Origin: Actinomycetota bacterium
Lineage (GTDB): Bacteria > Actinomycetota > Actinomycetes > Nanopelagicales > Nanopelagicaceae
Direction: 5' to 3'
Assembly (NCBI GenBank): GCA_009706135.1
Contig: WLRX01000012.1
Location: 1 to 13,691, forward strand
DNA: 13,691 bases
Made by a program: the position numbers and the translations under genes. The notes below the pieces were generated by a model. That model ran no database searches. It had not been told where the DNA came from and saw only the letters and a list, made by a program, of their open reading frames with translations. This document shows positions 6,924 to 13,433 of the stretch, in pieces. Positions within the stretch are counted from its first letter, which is position 1; each line of letters begins with the position of its first letter.

Positions 6924-7940
6924 CTAACCTTTAACCCACTCTTCGATTTCATCTAACTGCTTGTCAGTGATTTCAGTTTCCGTTGCAATTGTGTACCATA
7001 AATTCTTGGATTCCTTTGAGTAATCAATCATGTGCTTTAAGCCGTTACGTACATCTGTCCAAGTAATATCCATATCCTCTGGCTGATATGCGACACCCAT
7101 CTCATCTAGTTTGCCTTTAATGAATTTGGGATCATTGTTTTGAAGATAACTCATGATAACCACACCTAAGGAAACGATTTGACCATGCAAAAATGGCTTA
7201 TGAATCAAATGTTCAAGAGAATAAAAGAGAGTGTGCTCTGAACCTTCAATTGGCCGTGGATTCCATCCAGCATTGTTAAATGCTGCCCCGCCCCAACGCA
7301 ATGCATTCATCAAAGTTTGGACACCTCGATCATTGACCGCGTTGATGTCTGAAGTTGAATTGAGAACTGAGTTTAAAACTTCGGAAGCTTGAGATACCCA
7401 AAAATCGTCGTATGGCCACTTCTTTTCGCACTTCCCTACTTTTGTTGCGTACTCCCAATCCCATTTCGCTGTGTAATAACAAACGATGTCACCAACACCA
7501 GATCGATTGATGTACTCAGGTGCGCTTTGAATGACGTCATAATCTACATAAATCATCTCGGGGATGGCATAACCAACATATTTAAGAATTCCATTGTCGC
7601 GAACGGCAGATCGATGTCCAAAGGGTGCATTTACTGACATCGAGGTTGGACATTGGAATAGTGGCAAGTGTTTGCGCCACGCAAAATACTTGGCTACGTC
7701 GATTGCGACACCACCGCCGATTCCAACAATCGCCTTAACATCAGGAAGTTCTTTTAATGTTTTTTCAAGATCCTTGATTTCTAGTGAATCAACCAAGTGA
7801 ACAAAGGTCTCCTTAGAGTCAAAATAATGAGAAAAACGTGGCCAAAGGTCCTTATTTGATACGACTAAGAAAGGTGGATTAATAATTTTTGGTAACTCTG
7901 CATACAGCTCTCTTCCGTATGCGACATCAAATAATTGCAT
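6924..7940 (-). CDS. Glycerol-1-phosphate dehydrogenase-like metal-dependent oxidoreductase, copy 2
   Basis: 338 residues, a paralogue of the protein at 3387-4394. The nucleotide loop is GIGGGVAID (73-81), with Val where copy 1 has Ser. The metal triad is Asp151 (SGVGDI), His236 (EGSEH) and His252 (FLHGQ). Both copies share the block T-A-x-x-D-W-[EK]-Y-A after the first ligand and HG-[EQ]-[LI]-VSLGV around the last one. The inserted region between ligands one and two and the C-terminus are clearly different. A ribosome site AGGAAGAGG precedes the ATG, 21 bases after the SIS stop. The family oxidises or reduces phosphorylated polyols or keto-sugars; homology to dehydroquinate-synthase-like folds is remote. 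The role here is probably a redox step on an intermediate downstream of the SIS enzyme. Confidence 0.8.
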   Translation of the reverse strand: MQLFDVAYGRELYAELPKIINPPFLVVSNKDLWPRFSHYFDSKETFVHLVDSLEIKDLEKTLKELPDVKAIVGIGGGVAIDVAKYFAWRKHLPLFQCPTSMSVNAPFGHRSAVRDNGILKYVGYAIPEMIYVDYDVIQSAPEYINRSGVGDIVCYYTAKWDWEYATKVGKCEKKWPYDDFWVSQASEVLNSVLNSTSDINAVNDRGVQTLMNALRWGGAAFNNAGWNPRPIEGSEHTLFYSLEHLIHKPFLHGQIVSLGVVIMSYLQNNDPKFIKGKLDEMGVAYQPEDMDITWTDVRNGLKHMIDYSKESKNLWYTIATETEITDKQLDEIEEWVKG

Positions 7941-7961
7941 TAGATCCTCTTCCTAGTCGAT

Positions 7962-8990
7962 TTACAGAGTGTCAGTAACTTTTGACGCGTAGGCAAAACT
8001 ACCTGCCTGAACGCCGGTTCTTGCAGCTAGCGCAAAACTTAATGTTTGAAAACTTAATGTGTCACAAATGCGAGCGTCAGTGCCCTTGCGATCAGGTGAA
8101 GGAAGTTTTGTGCCTATGCCTTTATCGCCAATCCACGTTACAGAAGATCCTGAAGCAACTAATTCTGAAGCAAGCTTGATGTTGAGTGAATTGTGAGGTT
8201 CTGTTCCATGATCAAAGAATGTGATACTCAAATCTGGACCAGCTATTTCAATAGGACCATGTCTAAATGATGCAGAAGTAGTTCCTTCAATTGACATTTT
8301 TGCGGCTTCTTTAAGAATTAGTCCAGCTGTTTGTGAAGACGCGCCAGCTACTCCCCTACCCACGCAAACATAATTCTTTTTGTACGGCATATCCTTTTCG
8401 GCATTTTCTATTTGCGAATCAAGATCAGCAATGTACCTATCAATGGAATCTACTGTTCGTAGCAAAGTCGAACGTGAATCTTCGTAAGATTTAGAAACTT
8501 CGGAAAACACCAACTTCATGGCAGCAAGAGTGTTCAAGTAAGTTTTAGTACTCACTGTTGCCTCTGGACCAGCCTTTAGATCAACCAAATAATCGGAATG
8601 CTTTGCAAGATTACTTTCAGGATCATTTGTAATACCAAGTACGTCAACCTTGGAGAGGTCGAATTGCTTGAGAACTTGAGTTACTTCAGCGCTTTCACCC
8701 GATTGCGAGGTTAGACACAACAGAGTTCCTGGTGAGAGCAACCCAGCACCAACATCGATGAGCTCAGATGCTGGTAGCCACCAAGCAGGCAATCCCATTC
8801 GTGTGAAGGTTTCCCAGGTTTCATAGGATGCAAAATGACTGCTTCCCATGCCCGCAAAAACAATTCGGGATCTCTTTGAAACATCAAGGTCGCGGCCTAG
8901 GGCATGCATATCGTCGGCTCGAACCATGAATTGAGCGAGTTTTTCTGCTTGCTCATTGACGTTCAGGCGATATGGCGAGGTAACTGACAC
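7962..8990 (-). CDS. SIS-domain sugar-phosphate isomerase/deaminase (GlmS isomerase-half / NagB-II / AgaS type)
   Basis: 342 residues from the GTG at 8990. I chose this start because GGAGGG lies six bases upstream (8998-9003) and the protein then begins MSVTSPYRLNVNEQ, typical of the family; a GTG at 9035 has no ribosome site. Two SIS domains are present. The first has GMGSSHFASY and the phosphate loop TSQSGES (about 94-100). The second has GRGVAGASSQTAGLILKEAA. The GlmS isomerase residues have counterparts: Glu228 in LKE, His244 in FRHGP, and Lys337 in the C-terminal YASKVTDTL. The N-terminal glutaminase domain of GlmS is absent, so it should run as an isomerase/deaminase, releasing ammonia from an amino-sugar phosphate or deglycating a conjugate, as NagB-II, AgaS and FrlB do. 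It is the first gene of the minus-strand operon and divergent from the ABC importer. Exact substrate unknown. Confidence 0.85.
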   Translation of the reverse strand: MSVTSPYRLNVNEQAEKLAQFMVRADDMHALGRDLDVSKRSRIVFAGMGSSHFASYETWETFTRMGLPAWWLPASELIDVGAGLLSPGTLLCLTSQSGESAEVTQVLKQFDLSKVDVLGITNDPESNLAKHSDYLVDLKAGPEATVSTKTYLNTLAAMKLVFSEVSKSYEDSRSTLLRTVDSIDRYIADLDSQIENAEKDMPYKKNYVCVGRGVAGASSQTAGLILKEAAKMSIEGTTSASFRHGPIEIAGPDLSITFFDHGTEPHNSLNIKLASELVASGSSVTWIGDKGIGTKLPSPDRKGTDARICDTLSFQTLSFALAARTGVQAGSFAYASKVTDTL

Positions 8991-8997
8991 GTAAAGC

Positions 8998-9003
8998 CCT
9001 CCA
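8998..9003 (-). promoter_or_regulatory. Ribosome binding site that fixes the SIS gene start
   Basis: GGAGGG on the minus strand, followed by CTTTAC and then GTG at 8990. This is the best Shine-Dalgarno sequence in the area and argues against the longer start at 9035. Confidence 0.75.
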
Positions 9004-9035
9004 TGAGAGTGAGATCCAGCGAGATAATTTCTCAC

Positions 9036-9093
9036 AGATTTGATGAAAATACTACCATTTTTTTAACATTCCAAGTAGCATCCATCTGCCTAC
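9036..9093. promoter_or_regulatory. Divergent promoter region of the two sugar operons
   Basis: The 140 bases between the SIS start (8990) and the binding-protein start (9131) must hold both promoters. A leftward candidate is TTGGAA (9074-9069) and TATTTT (9051-9046) with 17-base spacing. A rightward candidate is TTGATG (9040-9045) and TAACAT (9064-9069) with 18-base spacing. Each element matches 3-4 of 6 consensus positions. The two candidates overlap face to face, so one repressor could control both operons. These are eye matches only. Confidence 0.4.
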
Positions 9094-9109
9094 GTGAGGA
9101 AACCCTCAC
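9094..9109. promoter_or_regulatory. Dyad GTGAGG-AAAC-CCTCAC: candidate operator or leader hairpin
   Basis: Perfect 6-base inverted arms with a 4-base centre lie 21 bases before the binding-protein start and just upstream of its ribosome site. It could be a DeoR operator or a short hairpin in the mRNA leader. No second copy was noticed elsewhere in the window. Confidence 0.4.
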
Positions 9110-9130
9110 TTCGAAAGGAAAGGATCCGCG

Positions 9131-10393
9131 GTGCTCAATTCCAAAACAATTAGACGTTTTGCTGGATTAGCATCAGTTTCATTACTTCTTGCTGCGTGCT
9201 CTAGCGGGGGAACTGACTCTGAGGCTTCTGGTGAAATAAACGTTTTTCTAATTTCTAGCCCTTCCTCAACTTCTATTCAAAGTTTTATTCCCGGCTTTGA
9301 AGCAGAAACGGGAATCAAAGTTAATGTTTCTGAAACTCCATACGGAGAAGCACATCAGAAGCAACTACTTTCATACCAGCAAAAAGCTGGTGCATACGAT
9401 GTAGCTCAATTTGATAACTCATTCTTGATGCCATTCTGTCAAGCACAGGCAATGGCACCACTTGATAGTTATTTGGGTGATTCATCTGAATATGACATTG
9501 CTGATTTTGGTCAAAGCCAACAGGATTACGGAAAGTGCAATGGTGAAACATTAGGTTTGACACTGAGCACTGAACCAATGATCCAGTGGTATCGAACAGA
9601 TATCTACGAAAAATTAGGACTCACACCAGCAAAAACTTGGGATGAGTACTACGACAACGCTAAAAAAGTTCAAGCCGCAGGTTACGGTGGTCAAATCATT
9701 GGATTTGGACCAAACGTTTCATGGTGGTGGATGACTATGGTGTGGTCATTCGGTGGAAAACTTTATGACGATGCACTTAATCCAACTGTAAATAGCAAAG
9801 AAGCTATTGCTGCCACTGATTTCCTTAAGAAATTGATGACAGTTTCCCCAAAGGGTGCTTCAACAGCAAACTCTGATGAAGTTACTAGCAAATTCCTGGG
9901 TGAAGATATTGGCGCCATGATCAATTACTCCGGTTATTACGGAAGCGTTCTTGATAAGACAATTAACAAGAACGAAGGCAAAATCGGTACAGCGCCGATG
10001 CCTAAGGGATCAGCAGATATCACTCACTTAGCTGGCTGGAACATTGGTATTCCAAAAGATGCCAAGAATCCAACTGCGGCATGGAAGTTCCTCGAATACG
10101 TTCTAGGAAAGTCTAATGCGAAGAGCTACCTTGAATCAGGTGCTGCTGCAATTGGCCGTAAGTCAATTACAACAAACGCAGAACTTCTCGCGAAGTTCCC
10201 TTACCTATCACAACTTGAAATTCCTTCAAGTTCACGCATTGAACGTTATCCTCAAATCGCTGTGTGGCCAGAGTTTGAAGTTGCTGCAATTGATGCAGTA
10301 ACTCAAGTACTCAACGGCAAGAGTGATTCGACTAAAGCAATGACGGCTCTAAATGAGAAATTGAAACCAATTCTCGCTAAAGAACCTAAGTAA
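9131..10393 (+). CDS. ABC transporter sugar-binding lipoprotein (family 1 extracellular solute-binding protein)
   Basis: 420 residues from a GTG start, with AAAGGAAAGGA six bases upstream. The N-terminus is a lipoprotein signal peptide: KTIRR, a hydrophobic stretch, then lipobox LLAAC with Cys23 as the lipidated residue. The mature protein has the family-1 layout, with INVFLISSP, GFEAETGIKVNVSETPYGE, YDVAQFDNSFLMPF, the WYRTDIYEKLGLTPAKTWDEY segment and a C-terminal VWPEFEVAAIDAVTQVL-type helix. Such proteins capture mono- or oligosaccharides, polyols or amino sugars outside the membrane for CUT1 permeases. It is the first gene of the plus-strand operon, and two matching permeases follow. Several aromatic residues (for example the WWWM cluster near residue 197) would suit stacking on a sugar ring. 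The exact ligand cannot be told. Confidence 0.92.
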   Translation: MLNSKTIRRFAGLASVSLLLAACSSGGTDSEASGEINVFLISSPSSTSIQSFIPGFEAETGIKVNVSETPYGEAHQKQLLSYQQKAGAYDVAQFDNSFLMPFCQAQAMAPLDSYLGDSSEYDIADFGQSQQDYGKCNGETLGLTLSTEPMIQWYRTDIYEKLGLTPAKTWDEYYDNAKKVQAAGYGGQIIGFGPNVSWWWMTMVWSFGGKLYDDALNPTVNSKEAIAATDFLKKLMTVSPKGASTANSDEVTSKFLGEDIGAMINYSGYYGSVLDKTINKNEGKIGTAPMPKGSADITHLAGWNIGIPKDAKNPTAAWKFLEYVLGKSNAKSYLESGAAAIGRKSITTNAELLAKFPYLSQLEIPSSSRIERYPQIAVWPEFEVAAIDAVTQVLNGKSDSTKAMTALNEKLKPILAKEPK

Positions 10394-10409
10394 GAAATAA
10401 ATTAATAAA

Positions 10410-10472
10410 CCTATTGGCCTAGTTAGAAAGTTCTTAAATGCCCAAACGCATGAAACTAACTAGGCCAATAGG
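10410..10472. repeat. 17-bp perfect inverted repeat spanning the permease start codon
   Basis: Arms CCTATTGGCCTAGTTAG (10410-10426) and CTAACTAGGCCAATAGG (10456-10472) are exact reverse complements, separated by 29 bases. The loop contains both possible starts of the permease gene (ATG at 10438 and 10450), and the right arm codes for permease residues 7-12. No T-run follows the right arm, so it is not a classic terminator. Likely roles are protecting the binding-protein mRNA 3' end and damping permease translation, giving an excess of binding protein over permease, as hairpins between malE and malF do. The repeat is seen directly; the role is inferred. Confidence 0.8.
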
Positions 10473-11310
10473 CCAATTTACATTCGGAGCCTGGGCGCTC
10501 CTATCGTTAACCGTGTTGATACCGATTTTTTACGGCATCTACATTTCATTTCTTGATATAAAACTCTCTTCATTCTTACCGCCGCAATTTGTTGGACTTG
10601 ATAATTACGTTGCGGCTTTTAAAGCTCCCGAAACTTGGGCAACGCTGAAGATCACTCTGGCTATGATGATTTTAGGCATGCTAGTTCAAATTCCTTTAGG
10701 CATGGCACTTGCCCTTGTGCTGCACCGTAATTTAAAGGGAAGCAAAGTATTTAGTTCCATCCTAATTACTCCGATGTTACTGACTCCCGTGGCGGTTGGT
10801 TTAACTTTTAGGTTCATGTTCGATACGGACCTGGGGATTATCAATTGGGTTTTGGAATCTTTCGGAATCGATAAAATTAATTGGCTTGGCCAACAAACAA
10901 CTGGAATTTTGGCGGTTGTACTAGTTGACTCCTGGCAATCTGTCCCATTCGTTATGTTGTTATTAGTTGCTGCTCTGGGATCAATCTCTCCACAACTCTA
11001 CGAAGCCGCCAGTATCGATGGGGCGACATCACGTCAAACTTTCTGGAAAATTACTTTGCCCTTGATTACACCAACACTACTTGTAGTAGTCATGATAAAA
11101 ATCATGGATTTCTTAAAACTTTTTGACACTCTCTTTATGTTAACTCGCGGTGGGCCCGGAAATGAAACCACAACATTGGGTTTATGGACTTATAAAACCG
11201 GCTTCATATTTCTTGAGTTCTCGCGTGCTGCTGCTTTAGGTGTCTTGATAATGATTATAAGTGCGCCTGTATATTTCTTATGGCGCCGTTCGACGAAGGA
11301 AGTTAAATGA
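10438..11310 (+). CDS. CUT1 sugar ABC transporter permease, MalF-like
   Basis: 290 residues with about six membrane helices (first near residues 16-36). The binding-protein-dependent permease EAA loop is present: EAASIDGATSRQTFWKITLPLITP, around residues 185-208, which docks the ATPase. The layout and the YVAAFKAPETWATLKITLAM segment resemble MalF/UgpA proteins. The start could be ATG 10438 or, four codons later, ATG 10450; AGAAAG just upstream of 10438 is a weak ribosome site. Both starts lie in the loop of a 17-bp inverted repeat, so access by ribosomes may be controlled. The stop overlaps the next permease start (ATGA). The partner ATPase is not visible in this window. Confidence 0.92.
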   Translation: MPKRMKLTRPIGQFTFGAWALLSLTVLIPIFYGIYISFLDIKLSSFLPPQFVGLDNYVAAFKAPETWATLKITLAMMILGMLVQIPLGMALALVLHRNLKGSKVFSSILITPMLLTPVAVGLTFRFMFDTDLGIINWVLESFGIDKINWLGQQTTGILAVVLVDSWQSVPFVMLLLVAALGSISPQLYEAASIDGATSRQTFWKITLPLITPTLLVVVMIKIMDFLKLFDTLFMLTRGGPGNETTTLGLWTYKTGFIFLEFSRAAALGVLIMIISAPVYFLWRRSTKEVK

Positions 11311-12137
11311 AAATAACCAAAAAGGGTAAATTTTCATCTTATTTAGTTTTGATTTTTTCTTCATTTCTAGCACTCTTTCCACTTTTCTGGACTTTTAGTA
11401 CATCAATTAAAGATCGAGTTGATACATACACTCTCCCTCCTAAATTCTTTAATTTCACCCCCACCTTTAAAAATTACACTTCACTTTTCCAAATTGATGC
11501 CTTCCCAAAAATCTATTTGAATACACTTTTTGTAACCATTATGAGCACCATAATCGTTCTAGTTATCGGAGCATTGAGCGCCTACGCGATCGCCCGTAGA
11601 TCTAGCTTTAGGGGTAGATCTTCCTTAGAAGCACTTATGATTGCGGTTCGTGCACTTCCTGGAATCGTTTTACTTCTTCCACTTTACAGATTGAGTTCTT
11701 TTCTTGGACTTTACGATTCTCTATGGGCACTAATTTTTATTTATGCTGGATTTAACTTGCCATTTGCAATTTGGCTTCTCACATCATTCTTTAGACAGAT
11801 TCCGATTGAACTAGAAGAAGCCGCAAGAGTAGATGGTGCCTCAAATACACGAATGTTTGTCAAAATTTTGCTCCCTTTGGCAATGCCAGGAATAGTTGCA
11901 ACTGGAGTTTTTATTGCGCTGCTTTCATGGAATGAATTCTTAATTCCAGTCATCATGGCTGGAGAAGGTTCGAAAACCCTGCCCGTTTTTGTTGCAAGTT
12001 TTATATCCAATAGAACTTTAGATTGGGGACCGATGGCTGCTGCAGCCACAATTGCACTAATTCCAATTGTGATTTTTACTATTTTTATTCAAAAGTACCT
12101 GGTAGCAGGACTTTCGAGTGGAGCAGTGAAAGAATGA
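11307..12137 (+). CDS. CUT1 sugar ABC transporter permease, MalG-like
   Basis: 276 residues, about six helices, with the EAA loop EEAARVDGASNTRMFVKILLPLAMPG at about 171-196. The N-terminal FPLFWTFSTSIK and the NTLFVTIMSTIIVLVIGALSAYAIAR segment are typical of MalG/UgpE/AraQ proteins. It pairs with the preceding permease to form the membrane channel; the ATGA overlap suggests coupled translation and equal amounts. Its own stop overlaps the ATG of a 10-codon mini-ORF leading to the aminotransferase gene. It probably uses a shared MsiK-like ATPase encoded elsewhere, or one encoded past the right edge. Confidence 0.92.
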   Translation: MKITKKGKFSSYLVLIFSSFLALFPLFWTFSTSIKDRVDTYTLPPKFFNFTPTFKNYTSLFQIDAFPKIYLNTLFVTIMSTIIVLVIGALSAYAIARRSSFRGRSSLEALMIAVRALPGIVLLLPLYRLSSFLGLYDSLWALIFIYAGFNLPFAIWLLTSFFRQIPIELEEAARVDGASNTRMFVKILLPLAMPGIVATGVFIALLSWNEFLIPVIMAGEGSKTLPVFVASFISNRTLDWGPMAAAATIALIPIVIFTIFIQKYLVAGLSSGAVKE

Positions 12138-12166
12138 CAACCGAGAGAATGGATCGAATAAGGTGA
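12134..12166 (+). CDS. Possible 10-codon coupling mini-ORF
   Basis: ATG at 12134 begins MTTERMDRIR followed by TGA. The ATG overlaps the stop of the permease (ATGA), and the TGA overlaps the GTG start of the aminotransferase (GTGA). Translation could pass from permease to aminotransferase through this short frame, which would explain why the aminotransferase has only AAGG right against its start. It may also be chance in a 25-base spacer. No function is suggested for the peptide. Confidence 0.3.
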   Translation: MTTERMDRIR

Positions 12167-13410
12167 GTTCACAACTAGCAGCACTTGGTGGAAAAAAAGT
12201 TCGAGACACTTCTTTCCCTGCTTGGCCACATTATGATGAAACTGAACGTGAAGCGTTGAATCGTGTTTTAGATTCTCGAAATTGGTGGGCAAATCATGGC
12301 GTAGAAGTTAAGGAATTTGAAAAAGAGTGGAGTGAATACACAGGCGCAACAGCTTCATTCGCAGTCACAAACGGAACTCACACTCTTGAAGTAATCTTTC
12401 TCGCCCTGGGAATTGGTGATGGCGATGAAGTCATTGTCGCTGATTGGTCTTTTTTAGCAACAATCGGAGCAATTCTCACTGTTAATGCAATTCCAAAAAT
12501 TGTTGATGTCGATCCTTTAACAGGAACTATCGATGTTGCTCAAGCGGAAGCAGCAATAGGTCCTAAAACTCGAGCAATTGTCTGCGTGCACGTGGCTGGT
12601 TCAATGTCGGATATGGATGCATTAACTGCAATCTGTAAAAAACACAATATTGCTCTTATTGAAGATAGTGCGCATGCGCATGGTTCACGTTGGAAAGGCG
12701 AACATGCCGGAACAATTGGAGATGCTGGATCGTTTTCTTTTCAAGCTTCAAAGTTGATGACATCTGGCGAAGGTGGAGTAATCACCACCAAAAGGGAAGA
12801 TCTGATTCCATTATTTAAATCTTTTGTAAATTGTGGACGTGGTGATGGTATTTGGTATTACAGACACCTGCGCCTTGGCGGAAATTACAGACTCAGCGAA
12901 TGGCAGGGAGCAATCCTGCGCACTCAATTAAATCGTTTCCCAGAGCAACAACAAAATCGCGGTAATAATGCAAACTGGTTAAATTCTGAAATTGCAAAAA
13001 TCCCTGGATTCAAACCTCAAGGTCGCTACGCAGGTTGCACGGAACAAGGAAACTACTGCTACGTCGTTGAAGTAGATTCGACTCTCATCTCTGGTGCGAC
13101 TCGTGATCAAATACGCCACGCACTACTTGCAGAAGGTATTCCACTTACAACATCGTATCCACCATTACATCGACTAGAGATGTTCAAGGATCCAAGTGGA
13201 CTTGCCCCGCGCCTTCGGGGTGAGGTAACCAAAATCAGATACAACGAACAGAGTTTCCCTGTAACTGATTATTTAGCGGCGAATACTCTTTGGTTTAATA
13301 CAGCAGTGCTGATGGGTTCACGCGATGATGCCAACTCTGTTCTTCAAGCTATTGCTAAGATTTCTGAACTTGGTGCAGAAGTCGCAAAAATAGATGCCCC
13401 TTCTTGGTAA
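12163..13410 (+). CDS. DegT/DnrJ/EryC1-family PLP aminotransferase, AHBA-synthase/StsC-like
   Basis: 415 residues from a GTG. The PLP site is intact: Asp168 in IEDSAHAHGSRWKG binds the pyridine ring, and Lys197 in SFSFQASKLMTSGEGG forms the Schiff base. The start MSSQLAALGGKKVRDTSFPAWP is normal for the family. The AHAHGSRW and SFSFQ-x-x-KLMT-x-GEGG forms resemble AHBA synthase and L-glutamine:scyllo-inosose aminotransferases (StsC/BtrR) more than cell-wall or LPS sugar members. Such enzymes transfer an amino group to or from a keto-cyclitol or 3-keto-sugar. It lies directly after an importer and before a Gfo/Idh oxidoreductase. A keto/amino conversion on the imported compound, possibly in the deaminating direction, or a kanosamine-like NtdA/NtdC step is therefore possible. 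No deletion or frameshift seen. Confidence 0.88.
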   Translation: MSSQLAALGGKKVRDTSFPAWPHYDETEREALNRVLDSRNWWANHGVEVKEFEKEWSEYTGATASFAVTNGTHTLEVIFLALGIGDGDEVIVADWSFLATIGAILTVNAIPKIVDVDPLTGTIDVAQAEAAIGPKTRAIVCVHVAGSMSDMDALTAICKKHNIALIEDSAHAHGSRWKGEHAGTIGDAGSFSFQASKLMTSGEGGVITTKREDLIPLFKSFVNCGRGDGIWYYRHLRLGGNYRLSEWQGAILRTQLNRFPEQQQNRGNNANWLNSEIAKIPGFKPQGRYAGCTEQGNYCYVVEVDSTLISGATRDQIRHALLAEGIPLTTSYPPLHRLEMFKDPSGLAPRLRGEVTKIRYNEQSFPVTDYLAANTLWFNTAVLMGSRDDANSVLQAIAKISELGAEVAKIDAPSW

Positions 13411-13433
13411 ATGAATAGATCAGGGAGGTATTA

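Noticed and set aside
3387..7940. Dehydroquinate synthase or 2-deoxy-scyllo-inosose synthase identity for the two oxidoreductases
   Set aside because: The aminocyclitol context made this tempting, but the GSEH and HGE/HGQ-VSLG motifs and the single Asp ligand in SGxGD fit the G1PDH/iron-ADH branch.
8991..9035. Longer SIS protein starting at GTG 9035
   Set aside because: No ribosome site precedes 9035, the extra 15 residues do not look like the family, and GGAGGG is correctly placed before GTG 8990.
10410..10472. Intrinsic terminator between binding protein and permease
   Set aside because: The stem is strong, but the 29-base loop is long and no T-run follows the right arm; it also extends into the permease coding sequence.
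13205..13220. CCCCG / CGGGG hairpin
   Set aside because: It is a 5-bp stem inside the aminotransferase coding region with no T-run, most simply explained by coding sequence.
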